64,000 bases of DNA, taken from the NCBI RefSeq assembly GCF_001592745.1, contig NZ_LUKD01000001.1, positions 937,384-1,001,383 on the forward strand, written 5' to 3'. This document shows, piece by piece, positions 53,968 to 63,901 of this stretch. The position numbers and the translations under genes were made by a program. Origin of the DNA: Bdellovibrio bacteriovorus. Its GTDB lineage: Bacteria > Bdellovibrionota > Bdellovibrionia > Bdellovibrionales > Bdellovibrionaceae. Position 1 is the stretch's first letter, and every line of letters begins with the position of its first letter. The notes beneath the pieces were generated by a model, which saw only the letters and a list, made by a program, of their open reading frames with translations, was not told the DNA's origin and did no database searches.

Positions 53968-55466
53968 AAATTTCCGCTCGCAAGAGCGATTTGGCTCGCC
54001 TTCAGGCTTACACCGTTGGCGAAGCACTTCAAAAAAAACATCCTGCTTTGGAAGTCGAATACCGTTTCAAAGAATCCCTGGGTGATATCAATCTGACAGA
54101 TCCTTTGTGGAAAATTCCTGAAAAAGGTGTCTTCACTGAAGATTTCTACGGCGAGCTTTTGCGCGACGAAACCGATATGGTTGTGCACTCTTGGAAAGAC
54201 CTTCCTACAGAGGGCAAAGTCGACACTCTGATTGCCGCGACTTTGCCGCGCGCGGATCAAAGAGATCTTTTACTTTTAAAAACTTCGCACTTTGAGAAAA
54301 TCAAAGCGAACAGAGCTTTGAAAGTTTTCAGCTCTTCTCCTCGTCGTGAATACAACCTCACCGACTTTTTTAAATCTCATCTTCCGTTTAATTTGCAGTC
54401 CGTGAAGTTTGAAAGCGTGCGTGGAAATATCCCTACTCGCGTTCGTAAACTTTTAGAAAGCTCTGAAACCGATGGCCTGATCGTGGCCAAAGCGGCTTTA
54501 GACCGTCTGTTAACAGCCCCTCAGGCCGAGTTTAAAGAAGTTCAAGAATTGTTGCGCGGTTATATGCAACAACTGACTTGGGCTGTACTGCCATTAAGTA
54601 TAAATCCGAATGCGGCTGCTCAAGGGGCTTTGGCGGTAGAAATCCTGACAACTCGCCGTGACCTCAATGATCTTTTGAAATCCATCCATGATGAAGACAC
54701 ATACCGCTGCGCTCAAAAAGAGCGTGAGATTCTTTCGAGTTTCGGTGGTGGCTGCCATCAAAAAATCGGCGTCGCCGTGATGACCCGCCCTTATGGCGAT
54801 ATCACTTTGCTTAAAGGCCTGACCGATCAGGGGCAAGTCTTGGATGCCCGCGAGCTTCAGCTGAAAGATAAAGCGCCTCAGTTTAATGAAAACCAAATGT
54901 GGTCAAGTGACGTCAAAGCCGACCGCAACAATCTGCACTTTTCTGGATTGCCAGTGAACACGAACGCGGTTTTCGTGGCTCGTAGTGAAGCTTGGCCTTC
55001 CGAACTTCAATCCCCCGGATTTGTTTGGACTGCAGGGCTTAAAACATGGAAAAACTTGGCCCAAAAAGGTATATGGGTTCACGGCTCTTCAGAAAGCCTG
55101 GGGGAGCAAGAAAACGCACGCATTGATATTCTTGCGGGAACATCTTTGCAGTGGGCGAAACTTTCGCACGACGAAGGCTTTGCTGCGAACTCCGCTGAAC
55201 TTCCTTTGGTAGCGACTTACACGTTGAAACCAACAGGCAGTTTGGAAGGCTTAACTGATAAAGAAAGCTTTTTCTGGAGTAGCGGCAGCCAGTTCTTGCA
55301 AGCTGCGCAAGAGGCGCCAGAAATTTTAAACAAAAACCACGCCTGTGGCCCGGGCAACACTTACAAAGTGATCCGCGCTTACATGGAAAATAAAAACGCT
55401 TTTGATCCTTCCCGCTTAAGAATTTTCTTGGATCAAGACGACTGGAGAAAACAATGCACAAAGTAA
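53958..55466 (+). CDS. hemC: Porphobilinogen deaminase HemC fused to a HemD-like uroporphyrinogen-III synthase domain
   Basis: The protein is 502 residues from the ATG at 53958. Residues 1-310 are Hem[14 protein letters not shown] at the start, catalytic Asp81 in [19 protein letters not shown], and the cofactor-binding Cys266 in GGGCHQKIG. From about 330 to 500 a second domain appears ([43 protein letters not shown]) with a pattern like HemD. No separate hemD is present in this otherwise complete cluster, so the fused domain probably supplies it. The 5' end overlaps hemA and the 3' end overlaps hemL. Confidence 0.88.
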   Translation: MRIKISARKSDLARLQAYTVGEALQKKHPALEVEYRFKESLGDINLTDPLWKIPEKGVFTEDFYGELLRDETDMVVHSWKDLPTEGKVDTLIAATLPRADQRDLLLLKTSHFEKIKANRALKVFSSSPRREYNLTDFFKSHLPFNLQSVKFESVRGNIPTRVRKLLESSETDGLIVAKAALDRLLTAPQAEFKEVQELLRGYMQQLTWAVLPLSINPNAAAQGALAVEILTTRRDLNDLLKSIHDEDTYRCAQKEREILSSFGGGCHQKIGVAVMTRPYGDITLLKGLTDQGQVLDARELQLKDKAPQFNENQMWSSDVKADRNNLHFSGLPVNTNAVFVARSEAWPSELQSPGFVWTAGLKTWKNLAQKGIWVHGSSESLGEQENARIDILAGTSLQWAKLSHDEGFAANSAELPLVATYTLKPTGSLEGLTDKESFFWSSGSQFLQAAQEAPEILNKNHACGPGNTYKVIRAYMENKNAFDPSRLRIFLDQDDWRKQCTK

Positions 55467-56734
55467 CCTCTGAAGAATTATTCCAACGCGCTTTGAATGT
55501 CGCTCCGGGTGGAGTTCACTCCCCTGTTCGTTCTTTTAAAGGCTTGGATCGCGCTCCGGTATTCTTCAAAAAAGCGGAGGGCGCTTACCTGACGTCTGTT
55601 GAAGACAAAAAGTATATCGACTTCTGCCAAAGCTTTGGTCCATTGATCTTGGGTCACTTAGATCCCGAAGTAAAAGAAGAAGTTCACCGCATGGTCGACA
55701 CCGCTTGGACTTTCGGAGCCACAGAGATTTACTCTTTGGAACTTGCGGAGTGGATCACGAGCACATTGCCTTTCATGGAAAAATTACGTTTCGTTTCTTC
55801 AGGAACAGAAGCGGTAATGAGTGCTTTGCGCGTGGCTCGCGCGGCGACAGGTCGTAATAAGATTTTAAAATTCGAAGGCTGCTATCACGGTCACGTCGAC
55901 AATCTTTTGGTAAAAGCCGGAAGCGGACTTGCGGGTGCAGCGGCTTCTTCGAGTGCCGGCATTCCCGCGGAAGTCGCCGCACAAACTGTCGTGACTCCGT
56001 TAGATGACGAACAAAAACTTCAAGAGGTCTTCCACAATTTCGGTAAAGACATCGCGGCAGTTATCATTGAACCACTTCCTGCCAACTATGGTCTTTTAGT
56101 TCAAAGACAAGAATTCTTAAAGAAAGTCGCTGAACTTTGCGAAAAGAACGGAAGCCTTTTGATTTTTGATGAAGTCATTTCTGGTTTCCGCGTCGGACTT
56201 CAAGGCATGGTTGAAAAAACCGGCATCCGCCCTGACCTTGTGACTTACGGTAAAATTATCGGTGGTGGTTTCCCTGTAGGTTGTTACGGTGGAAAAAAAG
56301 AATTGATGAACATGGTCGCTCCAAGCGGAGACGTTTATCAAGCTGGCACGTTGAGTGCGAATCCAATTGGCATGCGCGCCGGCCTTACGACTCTTAAAAA
56401 AATGCAGCGCTTGGATGGTTGGAATGTTCTTGAAAAAAGAACTCAAAAATTCACCGACACTGTCCGCGCGGGTTTTGCGAAAAAAGGACTTCCTTTAGAA
56501 GTCAGTCATTCGGCTTCTTTGTTCTGGATTCACGGTCCTTCTAAAACTCCTATTCGCACGATTGAACAAATTCCGGGGAATCAAGGAGCGACTTTCAAAG
56601 GTCTCTTCCTGAAGTCTTTGGAAAAAGGCGTTTACCTGGCTCCAAATGCTTACGAAGTCGGATTTGTTTCTATGGCTCATACAGATGAGATTTTAGAACA
56701 AGCTGCTCAAGCTATTATCGACGCCGCTGAATAG
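55454..56734 (+). CDS. hemL: Glutamate-1-semialdehyde 2,1-aminomutase HemL
   Basis: The 426-residue PLP enzyme has the lysine (K267) in [33 protein letters not shown], and the signature [19 protein letters not shown]. It converts glutamate-1-semialdehyde to 5-aminolevulinate, following HemA in the C5 pathway. Start overlaps hemC; a histidine-kinase gene follows after 9 bases. Confidence 0.97.
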   Translation: MHKVTSEELFQRALNVAPGGVHSPVRSFKGLDRAPVFFKKAEGAYLTSVEDKKYIDFCQSFGPLILGHLDPEVKEEVHRMVDTAWTFGATEIYSLELAEWITSTLPFMEKLRFVSSGTEAVMSALRVARAATGRNKILKFEGCYHGHVDNLLVKAGSGLAGAAASSSAGIPAEVAAQTVVTPLDDEQKLQEVFHNFGKDIAAVIIEPLPANYGLLVQRQEFLKKVAELCEKNGSLLIFDEVISGFRVGLQGMVEKTGIRPDLVTYGKIIGGGFPVGCYGGKKELMNMVAPSGDVYQAGTLSANPIGMRAGLTTLKKMQRLDGWNVLEKRTQKFTDTVRAGFAKKGLPLEVSHSASLFWIHGPSKTPIRTIEQIPGNQGATFKGLFLKSLEKGVYLAPNAYEVGFVSMAHTDEILEQAAQAIIDAAE

Positions 56735-56743
56735 GACGTGGTG

Positions 56744-57619
56744 ATGTTACAGAAGCTCCTTAAACCTCAAGTGAAAACAGCCTTGGCCATTGTGTGGTTT
56801 GTGTTCACGTTTTCACTTGTGGCTTGGTGGTGGGTCTTCTTTTTACTTCGCTTAAATCCCAACACGACAACCTTAGAACAAATGAAGATGTCTCACCGTA
56901 TGTTCGTATGGGAAGGTTCGATCTTGCTTGCCGCCATTCTTTTTGGTGGCGTCTCTTTGGTAGTATTTACATATCGCGATCAAAAACGTCATCAACGTCT
57001 GCGTTTTTTCTTTTCGACATTCAGTCACGATATTAAAACTTCAATTGCGCGTCTGCGCTTACAAGCCGAAGTGCTTGAAGAAGAAACGACAAATGCCAGC
57101 AGTCCTATCTTGAAGCGTTTGATCTCCGATATCCAACGCTTGGATTTGCAGTTAGAAAATTCTTTGTTATTGGCCAATCTCGAAGATGGTGAACTCTTGC
57201 ATGAGGATGTTTCCTTAAGATCCATCTTTTCTAGTCTGCGCAACGAATTTCCTGAGCTTTCCATTGAGCTAGAGCGCGAGGCGACAATTCGTGGCGACCA
57301 CCGTGCTTTATTAAGTGTTTTCAAAAATCTTTTGCAAAACTCTGTCTTGCACGGGAAAGCCACCACAGTACGGATCAAAATCAAAACTCTGTCTGACAAC
57401 CGCATCGAGCTGCAAATGCAAGATGATGGACTGGGCTTTAAAGGGCCGGTGCATAAGTTGGGCTCGGAAATTTTGAAATCTCAGGATGCAAGAAGCAATG
57501 GCCTGGGGCTTTTGATTACCAGCCGTCTTTTAAATCGCATGAACGGTCATATCCGTTATGACTCTCGTGAAAATGAAGGCTTTAGATCCTTCATCGAACT
57601 GGAAGGACAGCTAAAATGA
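56744..57619 (+). CDS. Membrane histidine kinase inside the heme operon
   Basis: The protein is 291 residues from the ATG at 56744 (AGGA upstream; GTG codons at 56738 and 56741 are alternatives). Two transmembrane helices at about 12-35 and 60-80 bracket a short periplasmic loop. The phospho-acceptor His is in FSHDIKTSIARL. The ATPase domain has KNLLQNSVLHG, QDDGLGF and NGLGLLITSRLLNRMNG. It overlaps the response regulator start by 4 bases. With hemL upstream and hemE downstream it may sense heme, oxygen or porphyrin status. That is inference. Confidence 0.92.
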   Translation: MLQKLLKPQVKTALAIVWFVFTFSLVAWWWVFFLLRLNPNTTTLEQMKMSHRMFVWEGSILLAAILFGGVSLVVFTYRDQKRHQRLRFFFSTFSHDIKTSIARLRLQAEVLEEETTNASSPILKRLISDIQRLDLQLENSLLLANLEDGELLHEDVSLRSIFSSLRNEFPELSIELEREATIRGDHRALLSVFKNLLQNSVLHGKATTVRIKIKTLSDNRIELQMQDDGLGFKGPVHKLGSEILKSQDARSNGLGLLITSRLLNRMNGHIRYDSRENEGFRSFIELEGQLK

Positions 57620-58290
57620 GAAAGATCCTTTTAGTCGAAGATGATACTTCCTTGGGTGAAACGCTGACGGAACGTCTTAAAAAGGAATATGACGTCAGTT
57701 GGGCGAAGTCTTTATCAGAAGGCTGGACGACGTTTAACCACAGCAAAGATTTTGATCTGGTTATTTTGGATGTCGGCTTGCCTGATGGAACTGGGTTCGA
57801 GCTGGCCGCAAAAATACGTCAGATTTCAAACGTCTTATTTCTATTCCTGACTGCGCAAGCCGATGCAGAATCCCGCTTAAAAGGATTTGAACTGGGAGCT
57901 CAGGAGTACATTCCTAAGCCCTTCCATCTTAAAGAGCTTTTGATTCGCGTGAAACATGTTCTGGATGCTCATGCTCCGGCTCGTGAAGTGGAATTGGAAA
58001 CTTGCACTGTGAACTTCACGAACATGACGGTGCAAAAAAAATCAGGCCAGATCGAATATCCACCTGTGACGGACCTCAAAATCCTACAGCTATTAATTGA
58101 AAAAGCCCCCCGCGTTCTTAGCCGCGATGAAATCATGAACGAAATCTGGGGTGTAGATAAAAATCCAAGTCATCGCACTATCGATAATATTATTGTCCGC
58201 CTTCGCCAGCTTTTGGGCGATGACGGTGAAAAACACATCCGTTCTGTACGGGGTGTGGGTTACCAATGGTCCGTGGAGGAAAATGTATGA
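57616..58290 (+). CDS. OmpR-family response regulator inside the heme operon
   Basis: The 224-residue protein has a receiver with acidic pocket LLVEDDTSLG, acceptor Asp in LVILDVGLPDGTG and Lys in YIPKPFHLKE. A winged-helix DNA-binding domain follows (about 125-222) with SHRTIDNIIVRLRQLLGDD and IRSVRGVGYQWS. It is coupled to the kinase upstream, and its stop overlaps the hemE start (ATGA), so it is fixed in the heme operon. Targets unknown. Confidence 0.94.
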   Translation: MRKILLVEDDTSLGETLTERLKKEYDVSWAKSLSEGWTTFNHSKDFDLVILDVGLPDGTGFELAAKIRQISNVLFLFLTAQADAESRLKGFELGAQEYIPKPFHLKELLIRVKHVLDAHAPAREVELETCTVNFTNMTVQKKSGQIEYPPVTDLKILQLLIEKAPRVLSRDEIMNEIWGVDKNPSHRTIDNIIVRLRQLLGDDGEKHIRSVRGVGYQWSVEENV

Positions 58291-59312
58291 ATTCACTTTT
58301 TAAAAACTCTCTTCAAAGAACTCCGCAGGCTGTTCCTCCTATCTGGTTCATGCGTCAAGCTGGCCGTTATCACCAGCACTACCAAGGCTTGCGTGCAAAA
58401 CATTCTTTCATGGAGCTTTGTAAGCAGCCGGAACTAGCGGCGCAGGTCGCACTAGGCCCTGTCGCTGAATTTGATTTCGACGTTTCCATTCTTTTTAGTG
58501 ATATCTTATTCCCGTTAGAAGCATTGGGAATGGGACTTGATTACACGGATCATGGGCCCCAATTGGGTTTCAAATTAAATCCGCAGACCATGGCAAAGCT
58601 TGGGCCTGTGGACGAAGCTATCGAATTTATGAAATTCCAAAAGGCCGCGGTGAAAGCGACTCGCGAAGTTCTGCCCTCAAATAAAAGTTTGATCGGCTTT
58701 GTTGGTGGTCCTTGGACTTTGTTTGTCTATGCCGTGGAAGGTTCGCACGCGGGGTCTTTGATTCAGTCTAAAACACTGATCAATATGTTCCCGCAGTTCC
58801 TGGAAAAAATGTATCCACTTCTTAAAGAAAACATCCGCCTGCAATTTGAAGGTGGCGCTGAGATCGTGATGATCTTTGATACGGCAGCCGGCGAAGTGTC
58901 CCCTCTGTTCTTCCAAGAATGGATTCAACCCGTGTTGACTCGTCTGTCTCAAGATTATCCTGGCAAGATCGGCTATTATTCTAAAGGCACTCAACCGGTG
59001 TTCTTTAATAAAGCTTTCACGGATTTACCTTGGGCGGGCCAGGGTTTTGACCATCGCTGCTATTTGCCGGATTCTTTCAAAATTCAAAACAAAGGGTTCG
59101 TTCAAGGAAACTTTGATCAAAGTCTTCTTTTCATGGACGACGCTGATTTTAAAAAAGCCTTATCTCACTTCTTAGCTCCAATGAAAGCCATGAGCCCTGT
59201 AGAACGTGCGGGATGGGTTTGCGGCTTAGGCCATGGAGTTCTTCCAAAGACTCCAGAAAAGAATGTGAAACTCTTCGTGGACACTGTCCGTAAGGAGCTC
59301 TCTCATGATTAA
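58287..59312 (+). CDS. hemE: Uroporphyrinogen decarboxylase HemE
   Basis: The protein is 341 residues from the ATG at 58287, preceded by GGAGGAAAATGT. It has the N-terminal signature PPIWFMRQAGRYHQHYQGLR and the GFVGGPWTLFVYAVEG segment. It decarboxylates uroporphyrinogen III to coproporphyrinogen III. Length matches the family (about 345-355). It overlaps hemN by 8 bases. Confidence 0.97.
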   Translation: MNSLFKNSLQRTPQAVPPIWFMRQAGRYHQHYQGLRAKHSFMELCKQPELAAQVALGPVAEFDFDVSILFSDILFPLEALGMGLDYTDHGPQLGFKLNPQTMAKLGPVDEAIEFMKFQKAAVKATREVLPSNKSLIGFVGGPWTLFVYAVEGSHAGSLIQSKTLINMFPQFLEKMYPLLKENIRLQFEGGAEIVMIFDTAAGEVSPLFFQEWIQPVLTRLSQDYPGKIGYYSKGTQPVFFNKAFTDLPWAGQGFDHRCYLPDSFKIQNKGFVQGNFDQSLLFMDDADFKKALSHFLAPMKAMSPVERAGWVCGLGHGVLPKTPEKNVKLFVDTVRKELSHD

Positions 59313-60654
59313 AGATCTTCTAGCCAAATATGATGTTCCCGCTCCTCGCTACACGTCTTACCCGACGGTTCCATACTGGGAAACAAATCCGACGAAGGAT
59401 CAATGGATTCAGCATTTGCGTGCCACGTTAAATGAGCGTGATGGTGCATGGTCCTTGTATCTGCACGTTCCTTATTGCGAATCACTTTGTACTTTCTGTG
59501 GCTGCAATAACATCATCACCAAAGACCATAAGCGTGAGCAGCCTTACGTGGATATGGTTGTAAAAGAGTGGGAACTTTACACACAACAAGTCCCCGAGCT
59601 TTTAGAAAAACCTTTGAAGCATATTCATATTGGCGGTGGGACGCCGACGTTCCTATCGGCAGAATCATTGTTAAAACTTCTTCGACCGATCATGAATCGC
59701 GTGAACGTCGATAAAAATGATTTCGAAGGATCTATCGAAGTCGATCCTCGTCGTACAAATGTGGATCAACTTAAAGCCTTGCGCGACCTGGGTTTTAACC
59801 GCGTCAGTATGGGCGTTCAAGATTTCCACCCGGAAGTGCAACGTCTAGTGAACCGTATTCAACCTTTAGAGATCACGCAAAAATTGACACAAGCGGCGCG
59901 TGACCTTGGTTATACGTCCGTGAACTTTGACTTGATCTATGGTTTGGCAAAACAAACGCCTGAAACTATTCGCGAGACAGCGCATGCCACAGTGAAACTT
60001 CGTCCTGACCGCATTGCACTTTATAGTTTCGCATTAGTTCCTTGGATTAAACCCGCACAAAGACTTTTCAAAGATGAAGACCTTCCGAAGTCCGCTGAAA
60101 AACGCGAGCTTTACGAAATCGCTCGCGACATTCTTCTAGCGAATGATTATGTAGAAGTCGGTATGGATCACTTTGCTTTAAAGACAGACAATTTGTCTTT
60201 AGCAATGAATGAAAAACGCCTGCACCGCAATTTCATGGGTTACACGGATCAGCGCACTGATGTTCTTTTGGGTTTAGGTGTTTCTTCAATTTCTGAAACT
60301 CCTTACAGCTTCCATCAAAATGAAAAAGTTTTGCCATTGTATGAAGCGGCGTTAAACGAAGGTCGTATTCCGACATTGCGCGGACACGTTTTGACTGAAG
60401 AAGACCGTATTCGTCGTCAGCAAATTTTGAAGCTGATGACAGAGTTCGAAGTCGAATTCACGGATGCAGATCAAGAAGCAAAGTCGAAAGAGTTCTTAAG
60501 CGAAATGCTGAAAGATCATTTGGTTGAGATCAAAGATCACAAGCTGCTTGTTAAAGAAGAGGGCCGCCCTTTCTTGCGCAATGCCTGTGTTTTCTTCGAC
60601 GAACGTTTAAAATCAAAACAACCACAGACTAAGATATTCTCTCAATCTATATGA
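59305..60654 (+). CDS. hemN: Oxygen-independent coproporphyrinogen III dehydrogenase HemN
   Basis: The 449-residue radical SAM enzyme has its 4Fe-4S cluster in C-x3-C-x2-C form (CESLCTFCGC, C58, C62, C65). The N-terminal PRYTSYPTVPYWE is typical of true HemN rather than the HemW relatives. It makes protoporphyrinogen IX without oxygen. No oxygen-dependent hemF is seen in the window. Confidence 0.96.
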   Translation: MIKDLLAKYDVPAPRYTSYPTVPYWETNPTKDQWIQHLRATLNERDGAWSLYLHVPYCESLCTFCGCNNIITKDHKREQPYVDMVVKEWELYTQQVPELLEKPLKHIHIGGGTPTFLSAESLLKLLRPIMNRVNVDKNDFEGSIEVDPRRTNVDQLKALRDLGFNRVSMGVQDFHPEVQRLVNRIQPLEITQKLTQAARDLGYTSVNFDLIYGLAKQTPETIRETAHATVKLRPDRIALYSFALVPWIKPAQRLFKDEDLPKSAEKRELYEIARDILLANDYVEVGMDHFALKTDNLSLAMNEKRLHRNFMGYTDQRTDVLLGLGVSSISETPYSFHQNEKVLPLYEAALNEGRIPTLRGHVLTEEDRIRRQQILKLMTEFEVEFTDADQEAKSKEFLSEMLKDHLVEIKDHKLLVKEEGRPFLRNACVFFDERLKSKQPQTKIFSQSI

Positions 60655-61877
60655 AAAAAATCAGCGTGATTGGCGCAGGGTTTGCGGGCTTAAGCCTCTC
60701 CCTGCGACTGGCTCAAAAAGGCTTTGAAGTTGATATCTACGAACAAGGTCCCCGCGTCGGAGGCCTTATCGGAACAGATAAAAATCAGTTCGGCCTTGCC
60801 GAACAGGCGGCGAATTCAATGATTCGTACAGCCCACGCCGAAGCCCTGTTCAAAGATATTGGGCTCACGCCACTGAGCGCTCTTGAATCCTCAAAAAAAC
60901 GATTTATCTTCCGAGAAAAACCGCGTCCTTGGCCGCTTTATTTCTCGGAAACAGTGAAATTCATCGGTAAGCTTTTGTTTAATCTTACCCGGGGAAAGAA
61001 GAATTTTTCCCCGCGCGAAAACGAAACTTTGCAGAGCTGGGGTTACCGTATTATCGGCGCACCGGCGACGCAGTTTATTCTCAGTCCGGGCATGCAAGGT
61101 ATTTATGGGAATGCCACGGATGAACTGAGTGCAAGCCTGATTCTTGGACCCTTGATTAACCGTAAAAAGAAGGACAAGTCGCAGCCTCAGTACAAGGGTA
61201 TTATGACGGGACCTGAGGGCATGCAGGATGTGATCGATCATCTTGAAGCAAAGCTGAAAGAGCTCGGGGTTCGCATTCATTTGAATTCTAATGTTAAAGT
61301 AAAAGAGTTAAGTGGACCCGTTGTTGTTGCTACTTCCGCTCAGTCTGCAAGCGAAATTTTAAAGTCCTCACATGCGGATGTCGCAGCAAAGCTTTCTCGT
61401 ATTCAAATGTCTTCTTTAATGAGTGTAACGGTTTACTTTGCCAAAGCCCAAAATACATACCCTGGATTTGGCTGCTTGATTCCCCGGTACTATGGCCTTA
61501 AAGCCTTGGGGATCTTGATGAACTCTTACATCTTTGCAGGACGAGACAAAACTTATTCCGAGACATGGATCTTTGGTGGTGCCCATGACAACTCTATTTT
61601 AGACATGTCTGATGCCGAAGTTTTGAAAACCATTGCGACAGAAAGATTCCGTGTCTTAGGAAATAAAGAAACCTTGCTAGATTATCGTATCTTCCGCTGG
61701 CGCAATGCTCTTCCGTTCTATAATGTCGAACTTGAAAAGACTTTAAAGGATCTAAATTCTCAAGAGCTTCCTGAGGGTCTGTTCTTGCATGGGAATTACT
61801 TAGGCGGAATCGGCTTAAGCAAAATCTTAGAGCGCGGTGATAAACTTGCAGAAGAAATCGCAGGTCGTTATGTCTAA
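60651..61877 (+). CDS. hemG: Protoporphyrinogen oxidase (FAD-dependent HemY/HemG type)
   Basis: The 408-residue flavoprotein has the FAD motif VIGAGFAGLSLSLRLAQKG and EQGPRVGGLIGT. The C-terminal FAD motif LFLHGNYLGGIGLSK is present. It oxidises protoporphyrinogen IX to protoporphyrin IX. By fold it is the HemY class, not the small flavodoxin HemG of E. coli. It overlaps hemN by 4 bases and hemH by 8 bases. Confidence 0.92.
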   Translation: MKKISVIGAGFAGLSLSLRLAQKGFEVDIYEQGPRVGGLIGTDKNQFGLAEQAANSMIRTAHAEALFKDIGLTPLSALESSKKRFIFREKPRPWPLYFSETVKFIGKLLFNLTRGKKNFSPRENETLQSWGYRIIGAPATQFILSPGMQGIYGNATDELSASLILGPLINRKKKDKSQPQYKGIMTGPEGMQDVIDHLEAKLKELGVRIHLNSNVKVKELSGPVVVATSAQSASEILKSSHADVAAKLSRIQMSSLMSVTVYFAKAQNTYPGFGCLIPRYYGLKALGILMNSYIFAGRDKTYSETWIFGGAHDNSILDMSDAEVLKTIATERFRVLGNKETLLDYRIFRWRNALPFYNVELEKTLKDLNSQELPEGLFLHGNYLGGIGLSKILERGDKLAEEIAGRYV

Positions 61878-62883
61878 AAAAGGCGTTTTGCTTTTAAATA
61901 TTGGAAGTCCCCGCACTTATCAAGTTGACGATGTGAAGGCCTACCTTAAGACCTTCCTAATGGATAAAGATATTATTAACATCCCCTTCTTCGTGCGCTG
62001 GCCTTTGGTTCACGGGATCATCGTTCCTCGTCGCGCTCCTTTTTCGGCCGAAAATTATAAGAAGATCTGGATGGAAAACGAGGGCTCTCCGCTAACCGTA
62101 TATACAAATCGTTTTGCCAAGGCTTTGCAGGAGTCCTTGGGCACTGGTTACAGCGTAAAAGTGGGAATGCGCTATTCTGACCCGCTTATAGGCAAAGCTT
62201 TGGAAGAGTTTTCGAGCGAAGGCATTTCTTCTCTTTTGATAGTGCCTCTGTATCCCCAATACGCCGAGGCGACGACAGGTTCTTCTGTCAAAGAAGTAAA
62301 TCGCTGGTTGAAAAAGCTGAATCTAGACACACCTACCAGCGTTCTTCCTCCGTTTTATGCGGATGATTCTTTCATCAAGCCTTCCGTAAGATTAGTGAAA
62401 GAATCCACATCGGGAAAAAACTTTGATCACTACTTGTTTTCTTTCCATGGTTTGCCTGAAAGCCAAGTGCGCAAAGTTCACGGTTGTCTTCGTACGGAAG
62501 ACTGCTGTTTTGATCAAGATGCTTGCGCAAAGAATTGTTACCGCGCCCAATGTTATGCCACGGCCACTAAGATGGCCGAAAGCTTGAATCTTCCAGACAG
62601 TCATTGGAGCGTTTCTTTTCAATCAAGACTAGGAAGAGCGGAGTGGATTAAACCTGCAACGGATCATACCTTAGAAGTGCTTGCGCAAAAGGGTAAAAAA
62701 TCCGTCGCTGTGGTCTGCCCTTCCTTTGTTGCTGATTGCATCGAAACTTTAGAAGAGATTGGCATCGGTGGCCAAGAGATCTTTGAGCACAATGGCGGCA
62801 CCGACTATCAGTTAGTTCCCTGTGTGAACGACGATCGCGAATGGATCGAAGGCTTTGCCGGTCTTTTAAGGAATCAAAAATAA
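61870..62883 (+). CDS. hemH: Ferrochelatase HemH with a Cys-rich insertion
   Basis: The protein is 337 residues from the ATG at 61870. It has the catalytic His in FHGLPESQV (H193), LLLNIGSPRT at the start, and a Cys-rich insertion (C206, C212, C213, C219, C223, C228) of the kind that binds a 2Fe-2S cluster in many bacterial ferrochelatases. It inserts ferrous iron into protoporphyrin IX. The 3' end overlaps the convergent lrgB-like gene by 18 bases. Confidence 0.95.
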   Translation: MSKKGVLLLNIGSPRTYQVDDVKAYLKTFLMDKDIINIPFFVRWPLVHGIIVPRRAPFSAENYKKIWMENEGSPLTVYTNRFAKALQESLGTGYSVKVGMRYSDPLIGKALEEFSSEGISSLLIVPLYPQYAEATTGSSVKEVNRWLKKLNLDTPTSVLPPFYADDSFIKPSVRLVKESTSGKNFDHYLFSFHGLPESQVRKVHGCLRTEDCCFDQDACAKNCYRAQCYATATKMAESLNLPDSHWSVSFQSRLGRAEWIKPATDHTLEVLAQKGKKSVAVVCPSFVADCIETLEEIGIGGQEIFEHNGGTDYQLVPCVNDDREWIEGFAGLLRNQK

Positions 62884-63546
62884 CAAAAGCGGAATCAAGA
62901 TGGCGGTCATAAGTCCATTGAGCGCCATCGCTAATCCCGCAAAAGCACCAGCCATTTCATTCACCTGAAACGCTCTGAAAGTTCCCAAGCCATGGGCCGA
63001 TAGACCCATGGAAAATCCTTTCACCAAAGGATCGTGAATTTTCATAAGCTTCATCACAGTGCCGGCCGCAATCGCTCCAACAATTCCCGTGATCATCACA
63101 AACACGGTCGATAAAGCCGGAGCTCCCCCGATTTTTTCCGCAATTCCCATTGCTATTGGAGTCGTGACGGATTTAGGAGACAGCGACAATAAAATATCGT
63201 GAGGCAACCCCAATGCCGCCCCTATCAAAACCGCACTAAAGATTCCCACAAAAGATCCAACCGCTAAAGCTAAGATTAAAGGTTTCAAAACTCGTTTCAG
63301 TCGGGCCATCTGATTGAACAATGGCAAAGCAAAGCCCACGGTCGCGGGGCCCAACATAAAATGAATGGGTCGAACTCCTGCAAAGTAGTCTTTGTAGGGA
63401 ATATTAAAAACCATAAGCACGCAAACAATGGCAAACATCGTGATGACGGGCGGGCTTAAGAAAGGATGCTCTTTCCCCCACGTGCTAAGGCGTCGCGCGA
63501 TAAGATAAAATCCCAAGGTCATGATTAAAGAGAGGAGCTCAATCAT
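62866..63546 (-). CDS. lrgB: LrgB/CidB-family membrane protein
   Basis: The 226-residue protein has six to eight hydrophobic segments. The signature LSPKSVTTPIAMGIAEKIGG is diagnostic for the LrgB family. Together with the LrgA-like gene upstream (overlap of 8 bases) it forms the usual LrgAB/CidAB pair, described as holin-like systems that affect murein turnover or pyruvate/metabolite transport. The role here is not shown. Confidence 0.92.
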   Translation of the reverse strand: MIELLSLIMTLGFYLIARRLSTWGKEHPFLSPPVITMFAIVCVLMVFNIPYKDYFAGVRPIHFMLGPATVGFALPLFNQMARLKRVLKPLILALAVGSFVGIFSAVLIGAALGLPHDILLSLSPKSVTTPIAMGIAEKIGGAPALSTVFVMITGIVGAIAAGTVMKLMKIHDPLVKGFSMGLSAHGLGTFRAFQVNEMAGAFAGLAMALNGLMTAILIPLLLFLIP

Positions 63547-63901
63547 GCTTTGGCTCCTGCTCGGGATGCATCTTGAGAAGCAGATTAAAAAACCATGCGG
63601 TCACACCCAAGGTAATCAGTGTACTGACAATAAGAGTGATGGCCATGGCCCAGCCATAACGACCAAATAAATCAAAGTAATCGATGATTCCTACACCCGC
63701 AGGCACAAAGAATAGCGCCAGGTGAGCATTCATAAAACGGCTGAGTGCTTCCACTTTTTCTTTCAAGGGCGGCCATAACACTAAAGCAATAAAGAAGTAC
63801 ACCATCCCTAAAACCGGCCCCGGGATAAAAAGGTTTAAGAGAGCGACCGTACCCTCTCCTAAGAATTGAAATGTCAGCAGAATCAACAGCGCTAATATCA
63901 T
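63539..63901 (-). CDS. lrgA: LrgA/CidA-family membrane protein
   Basis: The protein is 120 residues from the ATG at 63901. A longer frame from 63982 adds a polar leader unlike the family. Four hydrophobic segments are seen, with LFIPGPVLGMVYFF and the ALFFVPAGVGIIDYF motif typical of LrgA. It is holin-like in topology. It overlaps lrgB by 8 bases, so the pair is co-transcribed. Confidence 0.88.
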   Translation of the reverse strand: MILALLILLTFQFLGEGTVALLNLFIPGPVLGMVYFFIALVLWPPLKEKVEALSRFMNAHLALFFVPAGVGIIDYFDLFGRYGWAMAITLIVSTLITLGVTAWFFNLLLKMHPEQEPKHD

